Source of the DNA: JAGVSZ01 sp963716855
Lineage (GTDB): Bacteria; Pseudomonadota; Gammaproteobacteria; Burkholderiales; SG8-39
DNA: 64,000 nt
Direction: 5' to 3'
Assembly: GCA_963716855.1 (NCBI GenBank)
Contig: CAVQUV010000016.1
Span: 321,792 to 385,791, forward strand
Shown here: positions 37,978 to 47,225 of the stretch, piece after piece
How positions within the stretch are numbered: position 1 is the stretch's first letter
How the letters are laid out: each line of letters begins with the position of its first letter
The notes under the pieces: model-generated
What the model was told of the DNA's origin: nothing
Seen by the model: only the letters and a program-made list of their open reading frames with translations
Databases searched by the model: none
Position numbers and translations under genes: made by a program

Positions 37978-38159
37978 GGATGCCTCGGGCAGTCGGAACG
38001 GGGCCATTCTGCAGTATCGCCGCCTCCCGGGGCCCGCCGGCCGGCACTTGCCCCTTACGCGCCAATGGTGCGACCATCCTCGCGGAGGTGTCGTGTCGCG
38101 AGGGGAACGGCAGTCATCGCGGCGTTCGGCGAGCCGACTCAATGCCCAAGGAGGAGACC

Positions 38160-39209
38160 ATGTTGCTCCGTTCGTCCGCTGGAATCGTGCTCGCGCTGTC
38201 GGTTGCGTTCGGTGCTGCGGCGCAGGTCTTGCCGAAAAATCAGTTCAAGGTCATCGGGCTCAACAGCCCGACGGTCGCCTCGATCGTGGACGAGCTGCCC
38301 TTCTGGCGCGAGACGCTGCCGAAGGCCTCCAACGGCGCCATTACCGCCGATGTCACGCCGCTCGACCAGATGGGGATCGACGACAAGACGATGCTGCGCC
38401 TGCTGCGGCTCGGGGTCATGGACTTCGCGGGCATGGACATCTCCAAGATGGCCGGGGACGACCCGCGCTTCGAGGGCTGCGATCTCGCCGGCATCACGCT
38501 GGATGCCGACAAGGCCCGCGCGGGGTGCAACGCCTACCGTGAGGTCATCGACCGCCAGATGCAGAAGAACTGGAACGCCAAGTTGCTCGCGTTCGGCGGC
38601 AACCCGCCGCAGGTGTTCTGGTGCCGCGGGATGCTCGGCGGCCTCGCCGATCTCAAGGGCAAGAAGGTGCGCGTGTTCAACAATACGATGCGCGATTTCC
38701 TCGGCGGCGTCGGCGCGACCGCGGTGAGCATGGCCTTCGCCGAGGTGGTGCCGGCCCTCAACAACGGCGTGGTCGACTGCGGCGTCACCGGCAGCCTGTC
38801 GGGCAACACGGCCGGCTGGCCGGAAGTCACCAAGTCGCTCTATCCGATGTCGCTCGGCTGGAGCATCAACGTCATGGCGGTCAACCTGAACACCTGGAAG
38901 CGGCTCGAGCCGAAGACCCAGGAGTTCCTGCTCGCGCAGGTCAAGGCCTACGAGGACAAGATGTGGCAGACGCTGAAGAAGGCGACGGAGGAAGCGGACA
39001 ACTGCAACACCGGCAAGCAGCCGTGCACCATGGGCAAGCTCGCCAACATCACCATCGTGCCGGTGAAGCCGGCCGAGGCCCAGCAGCACAAGACGCTGGT
39101 CGAAGGCGCGGTCCTCGCCGGCTGGGCGAAGCGCTGCGGGCGTGAATGCGCGATAGAGTGGAACAACACGGTCGGCAAGACCCTCGGGCTCGCGGCACCG
39201 ACCAACTGA
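38160..39209 (+). CDS. dctP: TRAP transporter solute-binding protein (DctP family), cysteine-rich
   Basis: 349 residues with a signal peptide (SAGIVLALSVAFGAAAQ). DctP-like blocks: DFAGMDISKMAGDDPRFEGC, GLADLKGKKVRVFNNTMRDF, and MAFAEVVPALNNGVVDCGVT with the ligand-recognition region. Eight cysteines occur in the mature part, pairwise in NCNTGKQPC and RCGREC, unusual in this family and suggestive of disulfides. ATG 38160 has AAGGAGGAG. First gene of dctPQM; ligand unknown. Confidence 0.9.
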   Translation: MLLRSSAGIVLALSVAFGAAAQVLPKNQFKVIGLNSPTVASIVDELPFWRETLPKASNGAITADVTPLDQMGIDDKTMLRLLRLGVMDFAGMDISKMAGDDPRFEGCDLAGITLDADKARAGCNAYREVIDRQMQKNWNAKLLAFGGNPPQVFWCRGMLGGLADLKGKKVRVFNNTMRDFLGGVGATAVSMAFAEVVPALNNGVVDCGVTGSLSGNTAGWPEVTKSLYPMSLGWSINVMAVNLNTWKRLEPKTQEFLLAQVKAYEDKMWQTLKKATEEADNCNTGKQPCTMGKLANITIVPVKPAEAQQHKTLVEGAVLAGWAKRCGRECAIEWNNTVGKTLGLAAPTN

Positions 39210-39332
39210 GCTGAGCGCATGTAGCCCGCCGCGGGGCCCCTCCAGAGGGTCGGGCAGGCCCGGGCGCCGATTCGCGCGCGAGGCCGCGGCGCGCGTCCCT
39301 TCAGGGTTCTGCGGCGCCAAGAGGAGGGCCGG

Positions 39333-39920
39333 TTGGACGCGTTGATGCACGGCGTGCGGCGCCTGACGCGCTGGGGTCTGTGGCTCGGCGGGGCGCTGGT
39401 GCTCGCGGCGGCGATCCTGATCGGCATCGATGTCGTCCTGCGCAAGTTCTTCGCACGGTCAATCGGCGGCGCGGACGAGCTCGCCGGCTACGCGCTCGCG
39501 ATCGGCACTGCCTGGGCGCTCGGCGCTGCGCTGCTCGATCGCGCGCACATCCGCATCGATTCGCTCTACGTCCTTTTACCCGCGCGGCTGCGCCTGGTCC
39601 TCGATTTCATCGGCCTGATCCTGTTCGTCGGGTTCTTCGGCCTGATCGCGCGGCACGCGTGGAACGTGGTCGAGCAGTCCTGGAGCGCGGGCTCGCGCAG
39701 CCAGTCGGCGCTGCAGACCCCCACCGTGATCCCCCAGGCGATCTGGTTTGTCGGGCTGGTGCTGTTTGTAGTGGTCGGGATCGTGCTTTTCGTCTACGCG
39801 CTGCGCCTGGCAGCGCGCGGGGAAACGAGCGCAGTGGCGGCGGCCATCGGCACACGCTCGGCCCAAGAGGACGTCGAAGCCGAAATCACGCGCCTCAAAG
39901 AGCGCCAGTCGCGCGGATAG
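39333..39920 (+). CDS. dctQ: TRAP transporter small permease (DctQ family)
   Basis: 195 residues, four helices (LTRWGLWLGGALVLAAAILI, IGIDVVLRKFF with the family's conserved R-K/R-F, LIGLILFVGFF-type helix, and FVGLVLFVVVGIVLFVYALR). The C-terminal tail is charged. The start is TTG 39333, 5 bases after GGAGGG; the ATG at 39345 lies too far from it. It forms the membrane complex with DctM, whose gene starts 12 bases after. Confidence 0.9.
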   Translation: MDALMHGVRRLTRWGLWLGGALVLAAAILIGIDVVLRKFFARSIGGADELAGYALAIGTAWALGAALLDRAHIRIDSLYVLLPARLRLVLDFIGLILFVGFFGLIARHAWNVVEQSWSAGSRSQSALQTPTVIPQAIWFVGLVLFVVVGIVLFVYALRLAARGETSAVAAAIGTRSAQEDVEAEITRLKERQSRG

Positions 39921-39932
39921 GGCGAGTCCCGA

Positions 39933-41219
39933 ATGCTGCTCTGGGCGCTCGCCATCCTCATCGGGGTGCTCGCTCTCGCCGTGCCGGTCGCGGCAGGACT
40001 CGGCGTGCTCGGCCTCGCGCTCGCGGAGCTCTATTCCAAGCTGCCGCTCACGCTCGCCATCGGCGAGATGAGCTGGGCGACGTCGAACAACTTCCTGCTG
40101 GTCGCGATTCCCTTCTTCGTCCTGCTCGGCGAGGTGCTGCTGCGCTCCGGCATGGCCGAGCGGATGTACAACGCACTCGTGCTGTGGATGCCCTGGCTAC
40201 CCGGCGGGCTGATGCACTCGAACATCGTCGCCTGCGCGATGTTCGCCGCCACGTCGGGCTCGAGCGTGGCGACGGCCGCCACGATCGGCACTGTGGCGAT
40301 GGGCGAGATCCGCAAGCACGGCTACTCGGAGCGCCTCTTCCTCGGCACGATCGCCGCCGGCGGCACGCTCGGGATCCTGATCCCGCCGTCGATCAACCTG
40401 ATCGTGTACGGCGTGCTGACCGACTCGTCGATCCCGAAGCTCTATCTCGCCGGGATCTTCCCGGGGCTGGTGCTCGCCGGCCTGTTCATGTTGACCGTGC
40501 TTGTCCTCTGCATCGCGCGCCCGGCGCTCGGCGGACGCCGGACCACGGCGAGCTGGGAGATGCGGGTGCGGGCGCTGCCCGACCTCATCCCGCCGGTCGT
40601 GATCTTCATCGCCGTCATCGGCTCGATCTACGCGGGGTGGGCCACCGCCACGGAATCGGCCGCGCTCGGCGTGCTCGCGGCCGTTGCGGTTGCCGCCTGG
40701 CATCGCCAGCTGAGCGTGCGCATGCTGCTCGACGCCTTCGAGGGCACGATGCGCACCACCGCCATGATCATGGCGATCCTGATCGCCGCCTACTTCCTTA
40801 ACTTCGTGATCACCTCGATCGGCCTCACCGCGCAGGTCAACGGGTTCATCATCGGTCTCGGGCTCACTTCGACCCAGCTCCTCGTCGCCGTGATCGTGTT
40901 CTACCTGGTTCTCGGCATGTTCATGGAGACGCTGTCGATGATGGTCGCCACGGTGCCGATCATCGCGCCGATCATGTTCAAGGCCGGTTTCGACCCGATC
41001 TGGTTCGGCGTGCTGATCGTGATCCTGATGGAGACGGCGATGATCACGCCGCCGGTCGGCATCAACCTCTACGTGGTGCAGGGCCTGCGCTCGCGCGGCA
41101 GGATCGACGACGTGATCATCGGCGCGGCGCCGTTCGTCGTGACGATGCTCCTGATGATCGTGGTGCTCTCGGTGTGGCCGGCGGTTGCGCTCTGGCTGCC
41201 GCAGGGCGCGGCGAACTGA
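39933..41219 (+). CDS. dctM: TRAP transporter large permease (DctM family)
   Basis: 428 residues, about twelve helices. IPFFVLLGEVLLRSGMAERM, MFAATSGSSVATAATIGTVA, GTLGILIPPSINLIVYGVLT and ETAMITPPVGINLYVVQGL are standard DctM motifs. It is intact, unlike the dctM near 11-12 kb, and completes the second TRAP importer. Start ATG 39933. Confidence 0.94.
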   Translation: MLLWALAILIGVLALAVPVAAGLGVLGLALAELYSKLPLTLAIGEMSWATSNNFLLVAIPFFVLLGEVLLRSGMAERMYNALVLWMPWLPGGLMHSNIVACAMFAATSGSSVATAATIGTVAMGEIRKHGYSERLFLGTIAAGGTLGILIPPSINLIVYGVLTDSSIPKLYLAGIFPGLVLAGLFMLTVLVLCIARPALGGRRTTASWEMRVRALPDLIPPVVIFIAVIGSIYAGWATATESAALGVLAAVAVAAWHRQLSVRMLLDAFEGTMRTTAMIMAILIAAYFLNFVITSIGLTAQVNGFIIGLGLTSTQLLVAVIVFYLVLGMFMETLSMMVATVPIIAPIMFKAGFDPIWFGVLIVILMETAMITPPVGINLYVVQGLRSRGRIDDVIIGAAPFVVTMLLMIVVLSVWPAVALWLPQGAAN

Positions 41220-41306
41220 GCGGGGAGTGTCTCAGTGCAGGGGGTCACACCCTCGCGCGCGTCCGACAAGTGACCACCGGCGCTGCCGTCCGCAGCGCTT
41301 TTCCGT

Positions 41307-43394
41307 CTAGCCGAGCTCGATCACGATGTTTCCGCCGGTGTCGAGGCTCGCCTTCGCGCCCGGCGGAATGACGCAGGTCGCGTCGTACTCCTCGATGATG
41401 AGCGGTCCGACGCGCGCCAGGGCGAGGTCGGAGCGCCGGAGGATCGGGGTCTCGACCCAACCGTGCGGCGTGCCGAACCAGGCCGGACGCGGGGGCGGCG
41501 GCTCGGGCTCGGCGCGGCTCGGGCGCACGCGCTCGGGCACGCCCGCACCTTCGCGCACGCCCTGACCGACGACCTGGATCGACACCAGCTCCACCGGTTC
41601 GTCGGGGCCGGCGCGATGGCCGTAGGTCTTTTCATGCTCCTCGCCGAACGCGGCCTCGAGATGCGCGAGCATCTTGGCGTCGAGTCGCCCCTCGGGCACC
41701 GGCACCGGCAGCTCGTAGCTCTGACCCTGGTAATGCAGCGCCGCTGCGCGGCGCAGCCGCGCCCGCGCGCCGCTGAAGCCCTCGATCGCTAACTGGGTCG
41801 TCGCCTGATCGGCCAGTGCATCCCAGGCGCGCTCGATCCCCGCCAGCTCGGCCTGGCGCAGGAGGCGCCGGAACGTGCGCGAGTAGTGGTGCTCGACGTC
41901 GGCATAGAGCAGCCCAAACGACGAGAAGAGGCCGGCGGAGGGAGGCACCACCACTCGGCTCATGCCGAGGGCGCCCGCCATCCCGCACGCGAACAGCGGG
42001 CCGTTGCCGCCGAACGCGAAGAGGGCGAATTCGCGCGGATCGCGTCCCCGTTCGGTCGAAACCGCCTTGATCGCGCGGATCATGTTCGACGCCGCGATCT
42101 GGTGCGCGCCGTATGCCGCCCGCTCGGGCGACATCCCGAGCGGCCGGGCGATCGTCTCGGTGAAGACGCGCCGCGCCTTCTCCGCGTTCAGCTTCAGCGC
42201 GCCGCCCACCAGATGCCTGGGATTGATGTAACCGAGCAGGACATTCGCGTCGGTAACGGTTGCCACCGTCCCGCCCGTGTCGTAGCAGACCGGGCCGGGC
42301 GACGCGCCCGCGCTCTCGGGACCGATCTGCAACGCGCCGCCGCCGTCGATCCATACCAGCGACCCGCCGCCCGCGCCCACTTCGGCAAGGTCGATCGCCG
42401 GCACCTTCAGGGTGTAGCCCGCGCCCGTGAGCAGCCGGGAGCCGACCATGATGCCGGCGCCCACCGAGTACTCGGCGGCGCGCGTCACCGCACCGTCCTC
42501 GACGATCGCGGCCTTTGCCGTCGTGCCGCCCATGTCGAAGGTGATGATCTTTGGCAGCGCCTTCGCGCGCGCGAGCGCCTGTGCGCCCACCACGCCGCCC
42601 GCCGGACCGGACTCGATGATGTTCATCGGCCGTTCCATCGCGGCGCCATCGGTGCTCAGGCCGCCGTTCGACTGCATGAGCAGCACACGCGCCGGGATGC
42701 CCGTCTCGTCGAGGCCGCGGCGCAGCGCACGCAGGTAGCGAGCGACGACGGGCATGACGTACGCGTTCACCACCGTTGTCGAGGTGCGCTCGTACTCCTT
42801 GATCTCGGGCAGCACCTCGCAGGAGATGCTGAGCGGAAGGTTGGGCGCCTTCGCGAGAAGGATCGCCTTCAGCGCGAGCTCGTGCGCCGGGTTGGTGAAG
42901 GAGTTGAGCAGGCAGACGGCAATCGTCTCGACCTTCTCGGCGAGCAGCGCATCGACGGCCCGCTCGGCGTCGTGCGGGTCGAGCGCTCGCTCGACCCGGC
43001 CTTGGGCATCGATGCGCTCGTCGACGACCTGACGCAGATACCGCTCGACCAGCGGCGCCGGCTTCGTCCAGCCGATGTCGTAGAGCCGCGGCATTCGCAG
43101 GGTCCGGATCTCCAGGATGTCGCGAAATCCCTTCGAGGTGATGAGGCCGACGCGCGCGCCCTTGTGCTCGAGGATCGCATTCGAGGCGACCGTCGTGCCG
43201 TGACGGATCTCCTCGATCGCCTTCCCGTCGAGACCGGTTTCCCGGAACAGCTCCGCGAGCCCCTCGACGATCGCCTCGGCATAGTTCGCGACGCTCGAGC
43301 CGACCTTCTTCGTATGGATCGTGCCGTCCGAGCCGAGCAGCACGATGTCGGTGAATGTTCCGCCGACGTCGACGCCGACCCGATAGCTGATCAT
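41307..43394 (-). CDS. hyuA: Hydantoinase/oxoprolinase subunit A (HyuA-type)
   Basis: 695 residues, the family length. The N-terminal ASKHA-type ATPase motif YRVGVDVGGTFTDIVLLGSD, the central RHGTTVASNAILEHKGARVG, IIESGPAGGVVGAQALARA and ITFDMGGTTAKAAIVEDGAV are all present. With HyuB it would open a cyclic amide (N-methylhydantoin, 5-oxoproline) or carboxylate a ketone (acetone/acetophenone carboxylase type) using ATP; the family name does not settle which. Start ATG 43394, four bases after the hyuB stop, so one operon. Confidence 0.92.
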   Translation of the reverse strand: MISYRVGVDVGGTFTDIVLLGSDGTIHTKKVGSSVANYAEAIVEGLAELFRETGLDGKAIEEIRHGTTVASNAILEHKGARVGLITSKGFRDILEIRTLRMPRLYDIGWTKPAPLVERYLRQVVDERIDAQGRVERALDPHDAERAVDALLAEKVETIAVCLLNSFTNPAHELALKAILLAKAPNLPLSISCEVLPEIKEYERTSTTVVNAYVMPVVARYLRALRRGLDETGIPARVLLMQSNGGLSTDGAAMERPMNIIESGPAGGVVGAQALARAKALPKIITFDMGGTTAKAAIVEDGAVTRAAEYSVGAGIMVGSRLLTGAGYTLKVPAIDLAEVGAGGGSLVWIDGGGALQIGPESAGASPGPVCYDTGGTVATVTDANVLLGYINPRHLVGGALKLNAEKARRVFTETIARPLGMSPERAAYGAHQIAASNMIRAIKAVSTERGRDPREFALFAFGGNGPLFACGMAGALGMSRVVVPPSAGLFSSFGLLYADVEHHYSRTFRRLLRQAELAGIERAWDALADQATTQLAIEGFSGARARLRRAAALHYQGQSYELPVPVPEGRLDAKMLAHLEAAFGEEHEKTYGHRAGPDEPVELVSIQVVGQGVREGAGVPERVRPSRAEPEPPPPRPAWFGTPHGWVETPILRRSDLALARVGPLIIEEYDATCVIPPGAKASLDTGGNIVIELG

Positions 43395-43398
43395 CGGC

Positions 43399-45195
43399 TC
43401 ACTCTGCCGCGCCGGGCGATGGGATCGGGTCGTGCCACTGTACCTTCGGCACCTCCCGCCAGCCGCGGGTCGCGCGAATCTCCTCGCGGCGCCGCTTCGT
43501 CGCCGCCTCGTCCACGACCCACCGCTTCACGTCGACCACGACGCCGTAGTCGAACGCGGCCTTTTCGGGGGAGAGCAGCTCGTTGCGCACGTCTTTCAGC
43601 ACGGCGGCGGGATCGCGGTCCAGCGGATCGCCCCAGCCGCCTGCGCCGGCGAGCACGTGTCGGAACACATCGCCGCGCTTGATGTTCATCGTCAGCTTGC
43701 CGGGCAGCGTGCGATTTTCCCCGTCGGGATTGAGATAGTTCTCCGACGGCCGGCCGGGGCTGCCACCGTACAGACCGAAGGGCCGGTGGTCGCGGCGATC
43801 GGAGCGTACCTGCAGCACGCCCTCGGCTTCGTTGAAGCGGTAGTCGCGCCTGAACGGGACACCGCCGCGGTACTTGCCCGCGCCCGCCTTGTCGGGCACG
43901 AACTCGTAGGTGAGGAGCGAGATCGGGTGCTCGGCCTCGGTCACCTCGATCGAGTGCGAGGCCATGTTGGCGAACATGTGCGAGTTGCCGTCGAGCCCGT
44001 CGGCCCACGGCCGCGCGCCCCAGGCACCGCAGGTGAAGTCCACGTAGACGAACGGCCGGCGATCGGCGTAATAGCCGCCGATCGAGATCCCGGTGTTGCC
44101 GCCGTCGCCTGCCGCTTTCACCCTGTCGGGCAGCATCATTGCGAGCGCGCCGAAGATGCAGTCGGTCATGCGAAACCCGGTGAGGCCGCGCGCTGCGCAC
44201 GCGGCCGGAAGGACGCCGTTGCCGACCGTGCCCGGCGGGCAGATCACCTCGATCGCGCGGAACACGCCCTCGTTGTTCGGGATGCCGGGCGGCAGCACCG
44301 AGCGCACGCCGGTGTAGGAGGCGGCCTTCGTGAACGAGAGCGTGTTGTTGATCGCGCCCTTCACCTGGGGATGGGTACCGGTCCAGTCAACCACCATGTG
44401 GCCGCCGCGCTTGCGTATGGTGACGAACAGCCGGATCGGCTTGCCGTAGTCGATGCCGTCGTCGTCGATCCAGTCCTCGAAGCTCCATTCGCCCTCCGGC
44501 AGCTTTTCGAGCGCGGCGCGCGTCAGGCGCTCGGCGTAGTCAATTGTTTCCTTCATGTAGACGCGGATCTGGTCCGGGCCGTACTTGGCGACGAGCTCGG
44601 CGAACTGCCGCTCGGCGATGTGGCAAGCCGCGAGCTGCGCGCGCAGGTCGCCGAACACTTGCACCGGCAGGCGGACGTTCTTCTCGATGAACGTCATCAG
44701 CGTCTTGTTGAGCTTGCCCGCCTCGTAGAGCTTGAGCGGCGCGATGCGCAAGCCCTCGGCGTAGATCTCGGTCGAATCGGACGCGTTGGACCCGGCGACC
44801 CGCCCGCCGACGTCCGAGTGGTGGCACACCGTGCAGGCGAACGCGAGCCGCTGCCCGTCGTGATAGAGCGGCTTGAAGACGAAGATGTCGGGCAGGTGCA
44901 TTCCGCCATCGAACGGATCGTTCATGATGAAGACGTCGCCCGAGGCCATGTCGTCACGGTAGTGACGCATGATCGATTCCATCGCCGTGGGCACCGACCC
45001 GAGGTGCCCCGGGAGCGTGAGGCCCTGCGCTACCAGCTTCCCCTCGGCGTCGGCGAAGCCGGTGGAATAATCCATGTTGTCCTTCAGTACCCCCGAATAG
45101 GTCGTGCGGAAGACGGTGAGCGCCATCTCGTCGGCGATCGAGAACATGGCGTTCTTGAACAGTTCGAAGGCGATCGGGTCGTGGTCGGCCGTCAT
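43399..45195 (-). CDS. hyuB: Hydantoinase B/oxoprolinase subunit (HyuB-type)
   Basis: 598 residues. Family blocks: FSIADEMALTVFRTTYSGVL, GDVFIMNDPFDGGMHLPDIF (metal-site region), CHHSDVGGRVAG, and near the end GAGGWGDPLDRDPAAVLKDV. It is the second subunit of the HyuAB enzyme. ATG 45195 gives the right N-terminus; the frame is open far upstream but that part is antisense to the SelA-like gene. Divergent promoter region of 69 bases with that gene. Confidence 0.93.
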   Translation of the reverse strand: MTADHDPIAFELFKNAMFSIADEMALTVFRTTYSGVLKDNMDYSTGFADAEGKLVAQGLTLPGHLGSVPTAMESIMRHYRDDMASGDVFIMNDPFDGGMHLPDIFVFKPLYHDGQRLAFACTVCHHSDVGGRVAGSNASDSTEIYAEGLRIAPLKLYEAGKLNKTLMTFIEKNVRLPVQVFGDLRAQLAACHIAERQFAELVAKYGPDQIRVYMKETIDYAERLTRAALEKLPEGEWSFEDWIDDDGIDYGKPIRLFVTIRKRGGHMVVDWTGTHPQVKGAINNTLSFTKAASYTGVRSVLPPGIPNNEGVFRAIEVICPPGTVGNGVLPAACAARGLTGFRMTDCIFGALAMMLPDRVKAAGDGGNTGISIGGYYADRRPFVYVDFTCGAWGARPWADGLDGNSHMFANMASHSIEVTEAEHPISLLTYEFVPDKAGAGKYRGGVPFRRDYRFNEAEGVLQVRSDRRDHRPFGLYGGSPGRPSENYLNPDGENRTLPGKLTMNIKRGDVFRHVLAGAGGWGDPLDRDPAAVLKDVRNELLSPEKAAFDYGVVVDVKRWVVDEAATKRRREEIRATRGWREVPKVQWHDPIPSPGAAE

Positions 45196-45264
45196 TCGCG
45201 CGGGGTCTCCTGGCGAAGGCAGCCAGTATATGATGCGGCGGATCCGGCGCGATACGAAGCGAAA

Positions 45265-46506
45265 ATGGACAAGGCCATCGTCTACACCGCACTCGGCGTC
45301 AGACGCAGGATCAACGCCGCCGGGACGCTCACGCGCCTTGGCGGTGCGCTGATGGCACCCGAAGTGATCGAGGCCATGGCCGCGGCGGCCGCCTGGTCGG
45401 TGGACATCGGCGAGCTCCAGGCCGCGGCGAGTCGCACGATCGCGCGGATCACGGGCGCGCAGGCGGGGCTGGTGACCACCGGCGCGGCCGCAGCCCTCAC
45501 CCTGGCGGCCGCGGCGAGCATGACGCGCTGGGACATCGGGCGGATGGCCGCGCTGCCGCACGCTGAGGGTTTTCCGAACGAGATTCTCCTGCCTCGAACG
45601 CATCGCACCGGCTACGCACATTCCTTGCAGGCGGCCGGTGCGCGGCTCGTCGATCTCGGTCACAACGACCGCGGGACCGGCGCCGGCGTGCGGGGGATCG
45701 AGCCGTGGGAGATCGAGGCCGCGATCACGCGCAATACGGTCGCGTTCGCGTTCTCGGCGAACCCATCGAACATCCAGGATCTGCCGACCGTCGTGTCGGT
45801 GTGCGGGGCCCGTGGGCTGCCGGTGATTGTCGATGCCGCCGCGCAGCTGCCGCCCAAGGCGAACCTGCGCTGCTACATCGAACTCGGCGCCGACCTCGTC
45901 GCCTTTTCGGGCGGCAAGGCGATCGGCGGACCCCAGGCCTCGGGCATCCTTGCCGGCCGCCGTGACCTGGTCGGTGCTGCCCTTGTGCAGCAACTCGACA
46001 TGGACGTCGCGCCCGAGACGTGGACGCCGCCCGATCTCGTCGATCGCGATGCGCTAAGGGGCGTGCCGCATCATGGCCTCGGGCGCGGCTTCAAGGCAGG
46101 AAAGGAAGAAATCATTGGCTTGCTCGTCGCGCTGGAGCGCTTTGCTGCTGCCGACGACGAGGCGGTGAACCGGCAGCGCGAGGTCCGGCTGACGCGGGTC
46201 ATCGCCCTGCTCGGAGCGCTGTCGGGCGTCAGCGCGCGAGTGCTGACAGCGCGCGAAACGGGGCGCGTGCCGGTGGTGCAGCTCACGATCGACCCTTCCA
46301 TTGTCGGCGCCAGCGCGATCGAGCTGAGCGCGCGCCTGCAGCGCGGCGACCCGCCGGTGCATCTGTCGGAGCGGTTCGCGAGTCAGAACGTTCTGATCGT
46401 CGATCCGCAAGCCCTCCAGCCCGAGGATGACGAGGTCGTGGCCGATGCGATAAGACGCGCGGTGACCGGCGCACTCTCCCACGCGCGCAAGCCGGAGGCG
46501 GGCTGA
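45265..46506 (+). CDS. SelA-like PLP-dependent enzyme
   Basis: 413 residues, fold type I. VRRRINAAGTLTRLGGALMA at the start and VAFSGGKAIGGPQASGILAG, with the Schiff-base Lys, are typical of the SelA / D-glucosaminate-6-P ammonia-lyase / YgeW-like group, not of true SelA, which has a longer N-terminal domain. Likely an ammonia lyase or related enzyme on a hydroxyamino acid. Start ATG 45265. Divergent from hyuBA, so probably part of the same pathway. Confidence 0.82.
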   Translation: MDKAIVYTALGVRRRINAAGTLTRLGGALMAPEVIEAMAAAAAWSVDIGELQAAASRTIARITGAQAGLVTTGAAAALTLAAAASMTRWDIGRMAALPHAEGFPNEILLPRTHRTGYAHSLQAAGARLVDLGHNDRGTGAGVRGIEPWEIEAAITRNTVAFAFSANPSNIQDLPTVVSVCGARGLPVIVDAAAQLPPKANLRCYIELGADLVAFSGGKAIGGPQASGILAGRRDLVGAALVQQLDMDVAPETWTPPDLVDRDALRGVPHHGLGRGFKAGKEEIIGLLVALERFAAADDEAVNRQREVRLTRVIALLGALSGVSARVLTARETGRVPVVQLTIDPSIVGASAIELSARLQRGDPPVHLSERFASQNVLIVDPQALQPEDDEVVADAIRRAVTGALSHARKPEAG

Positions 46507-46689
46507 AGACCCAGGTAGGTCCGACGCTCGCCGACGATCCAGCGGGTATCTAGGAGATGGGACACGAAGCCGTTCGGATCGTCACCGACGCGCGCCTTAC
46601 CTGCGAGCGGCTCGCAATGATCGGCCGGCAGAGGTTCGACGCACTATCGGAGGCGCTCGGCGCCCGCGCCCCGAAAGCGAACGCGCGCC

Positions 46690-47005
46690 CTTAGTGCGGA
46701 CCCGGATCCCGCGCCCCGGGCTGGGTGGGCGGCGGCGCTTCAGGTAATCGCGGAGGGCCTTCGCGACGAGGCGAACGGCGACCAGCAAGCCGAGTCCCGC
46801 GGCTGCAAACAGGATTTGGTTGCTTTCGCCAGTCGTCATCTCGCCGCCGAAATGGGCGAGGAGGAAGCTCGCCGGGGCGACCCCGGCAAGCGTTGCAAGG
46901 GCGAAGCGCCAGAATGAGAGCACCGTGAGGCCGGCGGCATAGCTGATCACGTCGAACGAGATGAACGACAGTAATCGGCTTGCGAACACGACCCCCGTGA
47001 GTGCG
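46690..47005 (-). pseudogene. C-terminal fragment of a TVP38/TMEM64 gene
   Basis: Reads GSQNALTGVVFASRLLSFIS and YAAGLTVLSFWRFALATLAG, almost the same as the C-terminal 100 residues of the intact gene at 13.5-14.2 kb; nucleotides are also closely similar. The first half of the gene is missing and is replaced by the start of a DUF2383-like gene. So it is a remnant of a second copy. Confidence 0.8.
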
Positions 47006-47007
47006 TT

Positions 47008-47080
47008 TTGCGAGCCGAAAGCCTTCTTGGCCGTCGCGACAGGTTTTCACGAGCAGGTTCAGCGTCTCGATGGTGTTCAT
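47008..47080 (-). pseudogene. Start of a DUF2383 (PA2169-like) gene, truncated
   Basis: ATG 47080 opens MNTIETLNLLVKTCRDGQEG and FR, the N-terminal helix of DUF2383 four-helix proteins. After about 24 residues it meets the TVP38 fragment in another frame. Deletion junction. Confidence 0.6.
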
Positions 47081-47225
47081 GTGGTGGTTCCCGCAGGCAG
47101 GACTACCCGCGACCTGCATTCGTCGTGACCGAACGCGAGACCGACGAGGCTAAGACGCGGTCGATCTGAGCGGGATGTGTCGGCGGATTCGAATCGGCGG
47201 TGCGCCACCGGACCTTCCCGGCCTC

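Noticed and set aside
43432..45264. N-terminal extension of the SelA-like protein over the whole hyuB gene
   Set aside because: The frame is open but antisense to hyuB; the SelA-like domain starts properly at ATG 45265.
45265..46506. Selenocysteine synthase SelA
   Set aside because: No N-terminal SelA domain, and no selB or selenocysteine tRNA nearby; the catabolic neighbours point to another enzyme of the family.
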